DNA from: JALZHR01 sp036388475
GTDB taxonomy: Bacteria > Acidobacteriota > Blastocatellia > Pyrinomonadales > Pyrinomonadaceae
DNA length: 64,000 nucleotides
Assembly: GCA_036388475.1 (NCBI GenBank)
Contig: DASVRT010000038.1
Span: forward strand, 15,405-79,404
Direction: 5' to 3'
A model generated the notes under the pieces. That model saw only the letters and a program-made list of their open reading frames with translations. It had not been told where the DNA came from and did not search any database. Numbering within the stretch: the first letter of the stretch is position 1; each line of letters starts with the position of its first letter. Position numbers and translations under genes: made by a program. Shown piece by piece: positions 18,183 to 25,681 of this stretch.

Positions 18183-19484
18183 ATGAAAATTTATCCGGCA
18201 AAACGGCTTGAAGGAATTTTGACGCTCGGTGGCGATAAATCAATCTCGCACCGCGCCGCGATGATTTCCGCCATCGCGCGCGGCGAAACGCGTATCGAAA
18301 ATTTTTCGACCAGCGCCGACTGCGCTTCGACTCTGCGCTGCCTGGAAAATCTCGGCGTCCGCATCGCCCGCGAAAACTCGACCGTTCTGCTGGTGAAAGG
18401 CGTCGGCAAAACCGGCTTTCAAAAGCCTCTGCAAGAACTCGACTGCGGCAACAGCGGAACGACCGTCAGGCTTTTATCGGGAATTCTGGCGGGACAGCAG
18501 TTTGAAACGATTTTAACCGGCGACGAGAGCCTGTCGCGGCGACCGATGAAAAGAATCATCGAGCCGCTTTCGCTTTTCGGCGCGCGAATCGAATCAAACG
18601 AGAATCGTCTGCCGCTCGGGATTTACGGCAGAAATCCTTTATCTGCAATCGAATACGCGCCGGCGGTCGCTTCCGCGCAGGTTAAATCCTGCGTTTTGCT
18701 GGCGGGCTTAAACTCGGACGGAGAAACTTCCTTTATCGAAAAAACGCCGACGCGCGACCACACGGAACGAATGCTGCGCTGGTTTGGCGCGCGAGTCGCG
18801 CTTGCCGAAACGGAAAACGGAAAGCGAATTTCCGTTTCCGGCGCGAGCGTTTTGAAGGCGAAAGATTTTCGCGTTCCGTCCGATATTTCTTCGGCGGCGT
18901 TTTTTCTGGTCGCGGCAAGCTGTCTGGAAAATTCCGATTTGACTATAAAGGCGGTCGGCTTAAACCCGACGCGCCGCGCCGTCGTCGACGTTTTAAAATC
19001 GTTTGGAGCAAACATCGAAATCTTCAACGAGAAGCAAGCCTGCAACGAAACAATCGGCGATTTGCGTGTTTCGGGCGGCAAAAATTTACAGGTTAAAGTT
19101 GACTCAAACATAATTCGCGGCGAAATTATCGCCAATTTGATTGACGAAATTCCGATTCTCGCCGTTTTCGGCACGCAATTGGAAAACGGTCTGGAAATCC
19201 GCGACGCCGCCGAGCTGCGCGTCAAGGAATCGGATAGAATCGCGGCGGTCGTCGAAAACCTGCGGCGAATGAACGCGGCGGTCGTCGAATTTCCCGACGG
19301 TTTTCGCGTCGAAAAATCCGATTTGAAAGGCGCGCGCGTCGATTCGTTCGGCGACCACCGGATTGCGATGGCTTTCGCCGTCGCCGGACTTCTGGCGGAC
19401 GGCGCCACGGAAATTATCGACGCGGAATCGGCAAATGTTTCGTTTCCCGAATTTTTCCGAACGCTTCGGAGCGTGGCAAAATAA
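18183..19484 (+). CDS. aroA: 3-phosphoshikimate 1-carboxyvinyltransferase (EPSP synthase)
   Basis: A 433-aa AroA. It joins shikimate-3-phosphate and PEP to give EPSP in the chorismate pathway. GGDKSISHRAAM (residues 16-27) holds the PEP-binding Lys. LDCGNSGTTVRLLSGIL is the conserved loop, and VKESDRIAAVVENLRR and SFGDHRIAMAFAVAGL are C-terminal signatures. The length is standard. Shikimate kinase, the preceding pathway step, follows on the same strand after a 171-bp gap filled by an inverted repeat. Confidence 0.95.
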   Translation: MKIYPAKRLEGILTLGGDKSISHRAAMISAIARGETRIENFSTSADCASTLRCLENLGVRIARENSTVLLVKGVGKTGFQKPLQELDCGNSGTTVRLLSGILAGQQFETILTGDESLSRRPMKRIIEPLSLFGARIESNENRLPLGIYGRNPLSAIEYAPAVASAQVKSCVLLAGLNSDGETSFIEKTPTRDHTERMLRWFGARVALAETENGKRISVSGASVLKAKDFRVPSDISSAAFFLVAASCLENSDLTIKAVGLNPTRRAVVDVLKSFGANIEIFNEKQACNETIGDLRVSGGKNLQVKVDSNIIRGEIIANLIDEIPILAVFGTQLENGLEIRDAAELRVKESDRIAAVVENLRRMNAAVVEFPDGFRVEKSDLKGARVDSFGDHRIAMAFAVAGLLADGATEIIDAESANVSFPEFFRTLRSVAK

Positions 19485-19485
19485 T

Positions 19486-19647
19486 TTCAACCCAAAGACA
19501 CAAAGAACGCTCAGGAGAATTAAAAGTAGGCTTCGCGGCTTGATGGACAGGATAAACAGCATAAAATCTATTTCTTATCTGCGTTTATCCGCCTTTTTCT
19601 GCGGTTTCATTTTTTCGTCTTTGTGTTCTTTGTGCCTTTGGGTTGAA
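19486..19647. repeat. Inverted repeat with outer 23-bp arms of CTTTGTG words
   Basis: TTCAACCCAAAGACACAAAGAAC (19486-19508, 23 bp) pairs, with one mismatch, with GTTCTTTGTGCCTTTGGGTTGAA (19625-19647). An inner region has further complementary pieces (GGATAAACAGCATAA and TTATCTGCGTTTATCC). It fills the aroA-aroK gap. Related words occur at 40850-41020 and, weakly, near 16930. Confidence 0.75.
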
Positions 19648-19655
19648 AAATTTAT

Positions 19656-20168
19656 ATGAACAGCGAAAAGCGCATTGTTTTAACGGGTTTTATGGGCGTC
19701 GGCAAATCGACCGTCGCCAAGTGCCTCGCCTATCTGCTGCAATGCGAAAGGCTCGACCTCGACAAATTTATCGAACAAAGCGAGCAGCGCTCGGTCATCG
19801 AAATTATCGAAGCGGACGGCGAAGCGCGGTTTCGGGAAATCGAAACCGCGGGTTTGCGGAAAATTTTGGGCGAAACCGAGGCGCGCGTCATCGCGCTCGG
19901 CGGCGGCTGTTGGATTGCGCCGCAGAACCGCGAGCTTATCAAAGCGCACCGCTGCACGACCGTCTGGCTCGAATCGACCTTTGAGCATTGCTGGCGCAAT
20001 ATTTCCTGTTCAAAACAGGCGCGTCCACTGGCAAAAGACAAAAAACTGGCGGAAAAGCTTTTCGACGAGCGGCAAAAAATTTATTGCCTGGCGGATTGGC
20101 ATTTTATTGTCGAGCCGCAGCTGACGTCCTTTGACATCGCTAAAAAAATCGCCGAAGAAATATTTTGA
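19656..20168 (+). CDS. aroK: Shikimate kinase
   Basis: A 170-aa kinase that phosphorylates the 3-hydroxyl of shikimate with ATP. Walker A is GFMGVGKST (residues 11-19). DLDKFIEQSEQ supplies the Mg/shikimate Asp. FREIETAGLRKI has the substrate Arg, VIALGGGCW is the shikimate-binding GGG, and RPLAKD is the lid Arg motif. The length matches the family. It follows aroA in the same direction. Confidence 0.93.
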   Translation: MNSEKRIVLTGFMGVGKSTVAKCLAYLLQCERLDLDKFIEQSEQRSVIEIIEADGEARFREIETAGLRKILGETEARVIALGGGCWIAPQNRELIKAHRCTTVWLESTFEHCWRNISCSKQARPLAKDKKLAEKLFDERQKIYCLADWHFIVEPQLTSFDIAKKIAEEIF

Positions 20169-20170
20169 TA

Positions 20171-20359
20171 ATTTATCCGAAAATTTGTTAAGTTATATTT
20201 ACATTAGAAAATTATACGATTAATTTTCTTAGGAATTTACGATTCCTATGTCTTGAAAGCGAGCTTTAAAGCCGGTCAATCCATCCGGAAAAATATCGGC
20301 TTCAGCTTTTGCTTTCGAGCTTTAAAAATTTAATTTACAGGAAATTTCAGGAGGGATAG
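20171..20359 (+). promoter_or_regulatory. Leader region of the BON/LysM gene pair
   Basis: A 188-bp AT-rich gap. CGAGCTTTAAA occurs twice (near 20260 and 20315), and GAAAGC...GCTTTC and AGCCGG...TATCGGCT stretches could pair in RNA. AGGAGGGATAG, a strong ribosome binding site, precedes the ATG at 20360. This may be a structured 5' UTR. No known riboswitch consensus was recognised. Confidence 0.35.
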
Positions 20360-20716
20360 ATGAAATTTAAAATTTTAGCCGGGTTCGGTTTATCGGCTGT
20401 TCTTTTAATCGGAGCGTGCGGCGGAAACAAAGACACAAATGCAAACACAAATGCTACCAATAACAAGGCGATGGCAACCGCGACGCCGACGCCGGTAGTC
20501 CAAACTAACGAAGCGGCAAACATCGGCACGGGCGACAAAACAAAAGTCGAAGCTGCTTTGAAGGCTAAAGGATTCAACAATGTCACGGTTGATATGTCGA
20601 CCACGCCGCCGACTCTGCGCGGCTCGGTTCCGAAAGATAAAATGACGGAAGCCATTCAAACCGCTCAGCAAACAGCCGGAAAACCGTTTAAAAACGAATT
20701 AACAGAAGCAAAATAA
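20360..20716 (+). CDS. BON-domain lipoprotein
   Basis: 118 aa. The signal peptide ends in the lipobox LIGAC (Cys22), so the protein should be lipid-anchored. An Asn/Thr/Ala-rich linker (residues 25-50) follows. The C-terminal domain (residues 58-115) is BON-like: VEAALKAKGFNNVTVDMS, then TLRGSVPKDKMTEAIQTAQQ. BON domains bind membranes or stabilise envelope proteins. It sits 19 bp before a BON-LysM gene with its own AGGGAGG site, so the pair is probably an operon for envelope maintenance. Confidence 0.75.
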   Translation: MKFKILAGFGLSAVLLIGACGGNKDTNANTNATNNKAMATATPTPVVQTNEAANIGTGDKTKVEAALKAKGFNNVTVDMSTTPPTLRGSVPKDKMTEAIQTAQQTAGKPFKNELTEAK

Positions 20717-20735
20717 CCAGGGAGGAAAATAAAAT

Positions 20736-21107
20736 ATGTCTTTACAGGAAAAATATCAATCGCTGATAGACCTGGCAAACAATTCGGGCATCTCTAATTT
20801 GAGCGTCACCGAAGGCGAAGGCTTTATCCAAATCGAAGGCGCTGCGCCGAGTGCGGAAACAAAACAGGCTTTGTGGGACGAATACGGGCGTATCGACCCG
20901 GATTATCGTTCGGGCGACCTCGTTCTGAACGTCACCGCGCCGGAAGCTTCGACCGTGACCTACACCGTTCAGTCGGGCGACAACCTGACCAAAATCGGCG
21001 AGCATTACGGCGTCAGCTGGCAGAAAATCTTTGATGCCAATCGTGATAAGCTCGACGACCCGGACAAAATCTTTCCCGGTCAGGAACTGGCGATTCCGCA
21101 GGCTTAA
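20736..21107 (+). CDS. BON-LysM protein, Kbp (YgaU)-like
   Basis: 123 aa with no signal peptide. The first 65 residues are BON-like (SNLSVTEGEGFIQIEGAAPS). Residues about 73-122 are a LysM domain (YTVQSGDNLTKIGEHYGVSW, then IFDANRDKLDDPDKIFPGQE). The order BON then LysM and the length match E. coli Kbp, a cytoplasmic potassium-binding protein. The lack of an export signal supports that comparison over a peptidoglycan-binding role. It follows the BON lipoprotein by 19 bp and is followed by a terminator. Confidence 0.8.
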   Translation: MSLQEKYQSLIDLANNSGISNLSVTEGEGFIQIEGAAPSAETKQALWDEYGRIDPDYRSGDLVLNVTAPEASTVTYTVQSGDNLTKIGEHYGVSWQKIFDANRDKLDDPDKIFPGQELAIPQA

Positions 21108-21127
21108 TAAATTTTCATTGATTTTCA

Positions 21128-21177
21128 GAAAGCACTTTGATATTGTTTGCGTCTAACGGGCAAATCAAAGTGCTTTC
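21128..21177 (+). terminator. Terminator after the Kbp-like gene
   Basis: GAAAGCACTTTGA (21128-21140) pairs with TCAAAGTGCTTTC (21165-21177), 13 bp and perfect, followed by CCTTTT. The stem also contains the next gene's upstream region, 24 bp before its ATG. Confidence 0.75.
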
Positions 21178-21200
21178 CCTTTTGACAAAAAGGAGTTTTT

Positions 21201-21887
21201 ATGAAATTCGTCGCCTCGATATTCGTTTTCGTTCTGGTGTGTTCTTCGACTGCTTTCGGTCAGGAATTAACGCGCGCGCAAAAGATGCAAAAAATTAATG
21301 AATTAAACAGTCAAATCAAAGTGCTGGAACAGGAAATCATCCAGCCTGCCGCCAAGGATTTGAAGCAGGCTGAAAAAGAAGGATTCAGCGTTTTCAGAAT
21401 TCACCCGCGCGAAAAGTATGACCACAAACTGACGATTGAAGGCGGCGGTTCGTATTATTCTTTTACGACCAATTCGCACGATTATCAAAAAATCGCGCAG
21501 ATAGGTTTGGAGCAAAATAATTTAATGGTCGGCTTTGCCGGCGCCGATTACGGGTTTATCGCCGATTTGGGCGAAACGCCGCTCGCCGCCGTCACCAAAG
21601 AAACAGGCGAGGTAAATTTTCTGGTTAATTACAAGCCGCCGACCAATGAGCCGGAAGTCAGAATCGAACAAAGAAAAGCGTATAATTACGAAGCGAGCGG
21701 CTTTTTATATAAAAGCCGTATTCCGGCAATTGCCGGACACAGCTACGTTCTGCGCGCAATCAGTTTCCGCGATGCCGACGTTTTAGTCGCTTTCAAAGTC
21801 CATCGAAAGGACGCCGACGGAAGCTTGATAATTTTCTGGAAATTGATAGAGAATTTTGAAAAACCGCTTTTAGCCGGAGTTGAGTAA
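21201..21887 (+). CDS. Secreted protein of unknown function
   Basis: 228 aa with a signal peptide (MKFVASIFVFVLVCSSTAFG, then QELT). A short coiled-coil-like helix follows (residues 24-60, INELNSQIKVLEQEIIQPAA). The rest is a beta-rich domain with HDYQKIAQIGLEQNN, FAGADYGFIADLGE and SGFLYKSRIPAIAGHSYVLR. No family was recognised. AAAAAGGAG precedes the ATG, and a bidirectional terminator follows 10 bp after the stop. Confidence 0.6.
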   Translation: MKFVASIFVFVLVCSSTAFGQELTRAQKMQKINELNSQIKVLEQEIIQPAAKDLKQAEKEGFSVFRIHPREKYDHKLTIEGGGSYYSFTTNSHDYQKIAQIGLEQNNLMVGFAGADYGFIADLGETPLAAVTKETGEVNFLVNYKPPTNEPEVRIEQRKAYNYEASGFLYKSRIPAIAGHSYVLRAISFRDADVLVAFKVHRKDADGSLIIFWKLIENFEKPLLAGVE

Positions 21888-21896
21888 AAGAAAAAA

Positions 21897-21920
21897 GCCT
21901 GTGCGGAAAATCACACAGGC
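21897..21920. terminator. Bidirectional terminator
   Basis: GCCTGTG (21897-21903) pairs with CACAGGC (21914-21920). An A-run lies on the left and TTTTTTCTTTTT on the right, so it can serve both the (+) gene ending at 21887 and the M56 gene ending at 21943 on the other strand. Confidence 0.8.
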
Positions 21921-21942
21921 TTTTTTCTTTTTAACGAAGACT

Positions 21943-23970
21943 CTATTTCTTCGCTTTGTTTTCGTTCCAAATCTTCTGCACGCCCGCGTCCACTTCCGGC
22001 TCGTCGAGAAGTTTTTTGCCTTTCGCCATCTGCCAGCGTTCGAACCACGAAATGCCCGCTTTGCCGTAGAAGCTTTCTTCCGTTTTGTAAGCTTCGTCCG
22101 TCAGAGCTTCTTCCATCGAAACGAATTGATAACCGCGTTTTTCAATCATTCCGAAAAGCTCGTTCGCCGAATCGGTAACCAGCCGGCTCGGCGTCAGAAC
22201 CATCGTCTGATTGATGTCGCGCCCGAAAATTTCCTGCGAATACGCTTCGTAATGGTCGAACATTTTCGTCATATAACCGGCGAATGCCTCGCGGATTTCG
22301 CGCATCGTGTTGATGTCGTTGTCGTTGCGCGCCATATCGTAAGCGTAGGAATACATCCATTCCTGGTTGTCAATCGTGTATTTTACCGGGCTCAAGCCGC
22401 GCCCGTTCAGCCACGATTCAAAACGATTGCGTTCTTCCGCCGTCTTGCCCGTGTTTAAAAAAGGATAGCTGAAATAACGCAGCGGCAGATTTTTTTCAGC
22501 CAGAAGTTTTCGCACGACGCGCTCGTTTTTTTCGACGCCGGCGACGTATTCTTCATACGGCGTATTGTAAAACCAGACGTGATTATAGTTGCCGATGCCG
22601 ATTTCAAAACCGGCGTCGCGCCACAGGCGCACGATGTTGGCGCGCACGGGATAAAACTTTTCGCCGTCGGAAATCACCGCGCCGTGGACGAAGCCGATTG
22701 CCGGAATTTTGCGCCCCTTTAACGTTTCAATCAAAAGCCGCGCCGTCGCGTCGGCGTCTTTCGGCGCGTTTGCCGTGCGGTCAAGCGGCGGAAGCGAAAC
22801 GAAGCCGATTGCCAGTTTGCGGTTTTTCGTTTTCGTCTGGGCATTGACAAATGCCGGTTGATTGAACGAAAATACAGCCAGGAAAAACGCCGAGATAAGC
22901 ACTAAAGCCAAACCAGCCGACCAAGCAGAATTGGCTTTTGCGTGAGTCTCGGTATTTTTTTGTAAGATTTTTGTTATTCTCTGCATTAAATTACCTCCTT
23001 TTACCGCCGCCGTCGAAAAAGGCGGCAGTTTTTGGTTCGTCAAAAGACGAATCTCCTCAAGATTTGCCAGCGCGCTGGCGTATATGATGTGCGAGTTTTC
23101 CAGTATTTTGATAACCGCTTCGTCCGTCGCGAATTCTCTTTCCCGGCGAAGAACGGAAGACATCCACCACACGCACGGGTGATAGAAAAATAAAGCCTCG
23201 ATAATACTCTGCGCGAAATTGACGAGCGCGTCGCGGCGGCGAATGTGAACCAGCTCGTGCGCGATGACGGTTTCCAGCTCTTTCGCGCTTATCTGCAAAA
23301 AAACGCTCGCCGGAACGAGAATGACCGGCTTCAGCCAGCCGACGACGATGGGCGTCTGAATCAGGTTCGACTGCAAAAATTTCACCGATGGTCTGATTTT
23401 CAGCTTTTCGCAAAGCGCCGCAAATCTTTCCTGCCATTCGCCGGCGGGCGCGGAAATTTCGCGCGTTTTGTAAAGATGCAGCTGCCAGACGCCGCCCGTT
23501 AAGCGCAGCGCGAAAAACGCCGCGCCGAAAAACCATAAACCGACGACGAAAGGCAAAACGTCAGAAAAGCTTTTATTGAAAAAGTTTTGCAGATTTTCGA
23601 TGGAGTCGAAAACGTTTTTTCCGTTGGCATTTGTCTGCGTCGTTTCCGCTTTCGCCGGCAGCGGTAAATTTTTCTCCGGCTGAAAATTCGGGTCGAAACG
23701 TGCGGCGTCCGGCTCGCTCGGATTTTCCGGGCGAAAGAAATTCGACGATGAATTTTCGTTCAAACCGACAAAAGTGACGATTGGCAAAACGAGCGCCAGC
23801 GCCAGCGCGAAAACCGAAACGAGATAACGGGCGTTTGCCGAAAATTTTTGCAGAACGCGCAAAAGCAGAAAAAGAATCAGCGCGAGCAGCGCAATCTGCC
23901 AGACGGAATGAAGCAGCGTCCAGCCGAGATTTTCGATGAGTTTCGAGTTAATCAGAATTTGCCAGTTCAT
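21943..23970 (-). CDS. BlaR1/M56-type membrane metallopeptidase with deacetylase-like C-terminal domain
   Basis: 675 aa. The N-terminal half is an M56 (BlaR1/MecR1) module: hydrophobic helices near residues 15-40, 48-70 and 138-158, the zinc motif HELVH (238-242), and RREREFATDEAV (275-286). A fourth helix (about 347-366) leads to an outside domain of about 300 aa. That domain resembles the NodB-type polysaccharide deacetylases fused to some acidobacterial M56 proteins (LRYFSYPFLNTG, GRGLSPVKYTIDN). The usual TFDDGP Asp pair is replaced by SLPPLDR, and the His motif by GIGNYNHVWF, so it may be a sensor rather than an enzyme (inference). Its ATG overlaps the blaI stop by 4 bp. Confidence 0.75.
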   Translation of the reverse strand: MNWQILINSKLIENLGWTLLHSVWQIALLALILFLLLRVLQKFSANARYLVSVFALALALVLPIVTFVGLNENSSSNFFRPENPSEPDAARFDPNFQPEKNLPLPAKAETTQTNANGKNVFDSIENLQNFFNKSFSDVLPFVVGLWFFGAAFFALRLTGGVWQLHLYKTREISAPAGEWQERFAALCEKLKIRPSVKFLQSNLIQTPIVVGWLKPVILVPASVFLQISAKELETVIAHELVHIRRRDALVNFAQSIIEALFFYHPCVWWMSSVLRREREFATDEAVIKILENSHIIYASALANLEEIRLLTNQKLPPFSTAAVKGGNLMQRITKILQKNTETHAKANSAWSAGLALVLISAFFLAVFSFNQPAFVNAQTKTKNRKLAIGFVSLPPLDRTANAPKDADATARLLIETLKGRKIPAIGFVHGAVISDGEKFYPVRANIVRLWRDAGFEIGIGNYNHVWFYNTPYEEYVAGVEKNERVVRKLLAEKNLPLRYFSYPFLNTGKTAEERNRFESWLNGRGLSPVKYTIDNQEWMYSYAYDMARNDNDINTMREIREAFAGYMTKMFDHYEAYSQEIFGRDINQTMVLTPSRLVTDSANELFGMIEKRGYQFVSMEEALTDEAYKTEESFYGKAGISWFERWQMAKGKKLLDEPEVDAGVQKIWNENKAKK

Positions 23971-24350
23971 TTGTTTTTCTTTTCCGCCTCCGTGATTAAT
24001 TTGCGAATTTCCGTCAGTTCTTCCCGGCTCGCCGGTTTCGATTCCAGAACGTGCTGCACCAATCTCAAAGCCGAGCCGCGAAAGGCTTTTTCCAGCAAAT
24101 CCGAAACGAGAGTTTTCTGCGTTTCGTCCTGCGACTGCCGCGCGCGGTAAACGTGCGCTCTGCTCGAATCGTCGCGCTCGACCAAGCCTTTTTCGTGCAT
24201 AATCTGCATCAATTTTAAAACGGTCGTGTAAGCGCCGGGCTTGCGCCGGTCGATAATTTCGTGAACTTCTCTTACGGTCGCCTGCCCGCGTTCCCAGAGA
24301 ACGGCGAGAATTTCCAGTTCGGCGGCTGTCGGTTGATTCGATTTTTTCAT
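23967..24350 (-). CDS. blaI: BlaI/MecI-family transcriptional repressor
   Basis: 127 aa. It is a winged-helix repressor: PTAAELEILAVLWERGQATV, then REVHEIIDRRKPGAYTTVLK as recognition helix and wing. The C-terminal helical dimer domain has LVSDLLEKAFRGSALRLVQH. BlaI-type repressors are cut when the partner M56 peptidase senses a signal, which releases the operon. ATGA overlaps of 4 bp with the upstream beta-lactamase gene and the downstream M56 gene show translational coupling. A palindrome upstream of the operon (25600-25615) is a candidate binding site. Confidence 0.9.
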   Translation of the reverse strand: MKKSNQPTAAELEILAVLWERGQATVREVHEIIDRRKPGAYTTVLKLMQIMHEKGLVERDDSSRAHVYRARQSQDETQKTLVSDLLEKAFRGSALRLVQHVLESKPASREELTEIRKLITEAEKKNK

Positions 24351-25552
24351 TTTTCCTGCTTTGGCAAATATTCCAGTTCGGTCAATATTTTTTTCGTCAT
24401 TTCGACACGCTTGTCGCGAATTTCGGCAAAGCTTGCGCCTTCGATATTTAAGGCGAAAAAATAAACGCCGCCTTTAGCTTCCAGATAGCCGACAAACCAG
24501 CCGATAACTTTTCCTTCGGCAATCGGTCCGCCGCCGGTTTTCGCGCTCAGCGTGTAGAGCGGCGTTTTTTCAAACACCATAATATCTTTGACAATCCCGG
24601 TCGAACGCCGCGCGACGGGCAGACGATTTTCGTAAAACGCGCGCAGAAATTCCACCTGCTCGTCGGCGGAGATTTTCAGCGAGTTGTCGAGCCAGAAATT
24701 ATCGACTCTGCCGGAAACTTCCCTGTTTCCGTAATTAAACGCGGCGACGCGGCTTTTCATTTCCGTCAAGCCGACCTTTAAGGCAAGCTCCCGGTAATAC
24801 CAGAGAACCGAATATTTAAAAGCCGTGCGCAAAGTCTGGTCTTTGCCCCAGTGAACGAATGGCGGCTCATTCCAGTTTGCCTGCGGCGGATATTTTTCGC
24901 GATTCCAAGCGATAACAAAATCGGCGTCCTTGATAACGCTTGTTTCCAGACCGATGAGGGAATTGGGGATTTTGAAGGTCGATTTCGGGCTGAAACGCTC
25001 GCGGCAGCGCGCCTGGTTGTACCGCAGGTAAGCGTTATTTTTCGCGTCGTAAAGCACAAACGCGCCAACCGTTTCCTTAAAAACCTCGTTTAATTTTTGC
25101 TGCGCGGGCGAAGGCGCGATTCTGGTCAGCTGCAAAGCCACCATTCGCCATTGCCCTTTTTCCTTTGCGTAAACGCTCGTGTAGCGGCGTTCGTGGTCGA
25201 TGTCTTTTCCCTGATAATTTATTCGCCATTTCGCGCGTCCGCTTAACACTGCCGCATCTGCGTAAACGCGCACGCGCACGTCGTCGGTATTGAAAAAATA
25301 TGTTTTTATATCGGGATTCGGGCGCACGTCTTCGAGTTCTTCTTTTTTGCCGCGCACCGTGCCGTTGCCGCTGGTGACAATCATATCGTCGGAAAAAAGA
25401 TTTTCCAGCGATTTTATATCGCCGCGCACTATCGCGTCCGCCCATTCGCGATTCAGCGCCAGAATCTGCTGTTCGACTTCACCGCTTTGCGCCGGCAGAG
25501 ACGCGGCGGAAAGCAAAACGATAAATCCGGCAAAAAATAGTAACTTTTTCAT
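24347..25552 (-). CDS. DUF4440 (SnoaL-like) domain fused to class D beta-lactamase
   Basis: 401 aa with a signal peptide (MKKLLFFAGFIVLLSAASLP). Residues about 25-142 form a SnoaL/DUF4440 cone fold (ALNREWADAIVRGDIKSLEN; WRMVALQLTRIAPSP). Residues about 152-395 are a class D (OXA/BlaR-sensor type) penicillin-recognising domain. All catalytic motifs are present: STFK at 191-194, SVL at 248-250, YGN at 274-276 and KTG at 338-340. It is therefore probably a periplasmic beta-lactamase or penicillin-binding sensor. It is first in a three-gene operon with blaI and the M56 gene. The added N-terminal domain is unusual for OXA enzymes. Confidence 0.8.
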   Translation of the reverse strand: MKKLLFFAGFIVLLSAASLPAQSGEVEQQILALNREWADAIVRGDIKSLENLFSDDMIVTSGNGTVRGKKEELEDVRPNPDIKTYFFNTDDVRVRVYADAAVLSGRAKWRINYQGKDIDHERRYTSVYAKEKGQWRMVALQLTRIAPSPAQQKLNEVFKETVGAFVLYDAKNNAYLRYNQARCRERFSPKSTFKIPNSLIGLETSVIKDADFVIAWNREKYPPQANWNEPPFVHWGKDQTLRTAFKYSVLWYYRELALKVGLTEMKSRVAAFNYGNREVSGRVDNFWLDNSLKISADEQVEFLRAFYENRLPVARRSTGIVKDIMVFEKTPLYTLSAKTGGGPIAEGKVIGWFVGYLEAKGGVYFFALNIEGASFAEIRDKRVEMTKKILTELEYLPKQEK

Positions 25553-25599
25553 AGCTTATTTCTTTTTGAAGACTAAACGGGCGAAACAATTTTAAGATA

Positions 25600-25615
25600 T
25601 ACGAAAACTTTCGTA
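25600..25615. promoter_or_regulatory. Candidate BlaI operator palindrome
   Basis: TACGAAAACTTTCGTA is a palindrome with 7-bp arms and a 2-bp centre, 48 bp upstream of the first codon of the DUF4440-OXA gene. BlaI/MecI/CopY-type repressors bind palindromes with TAC...GTA ends. Position and shape fit, but no footprint can be seen from sequence. It also lies 67 bp from the start of the divergent nadB. Confidence 0.55.
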
Positions 25616-25681
25616 GATGTCAAGAAGAAATTTTCATAAATCCGATTTGGCTTTAAATTAAGGTATTGCTAAATTTTCTAT

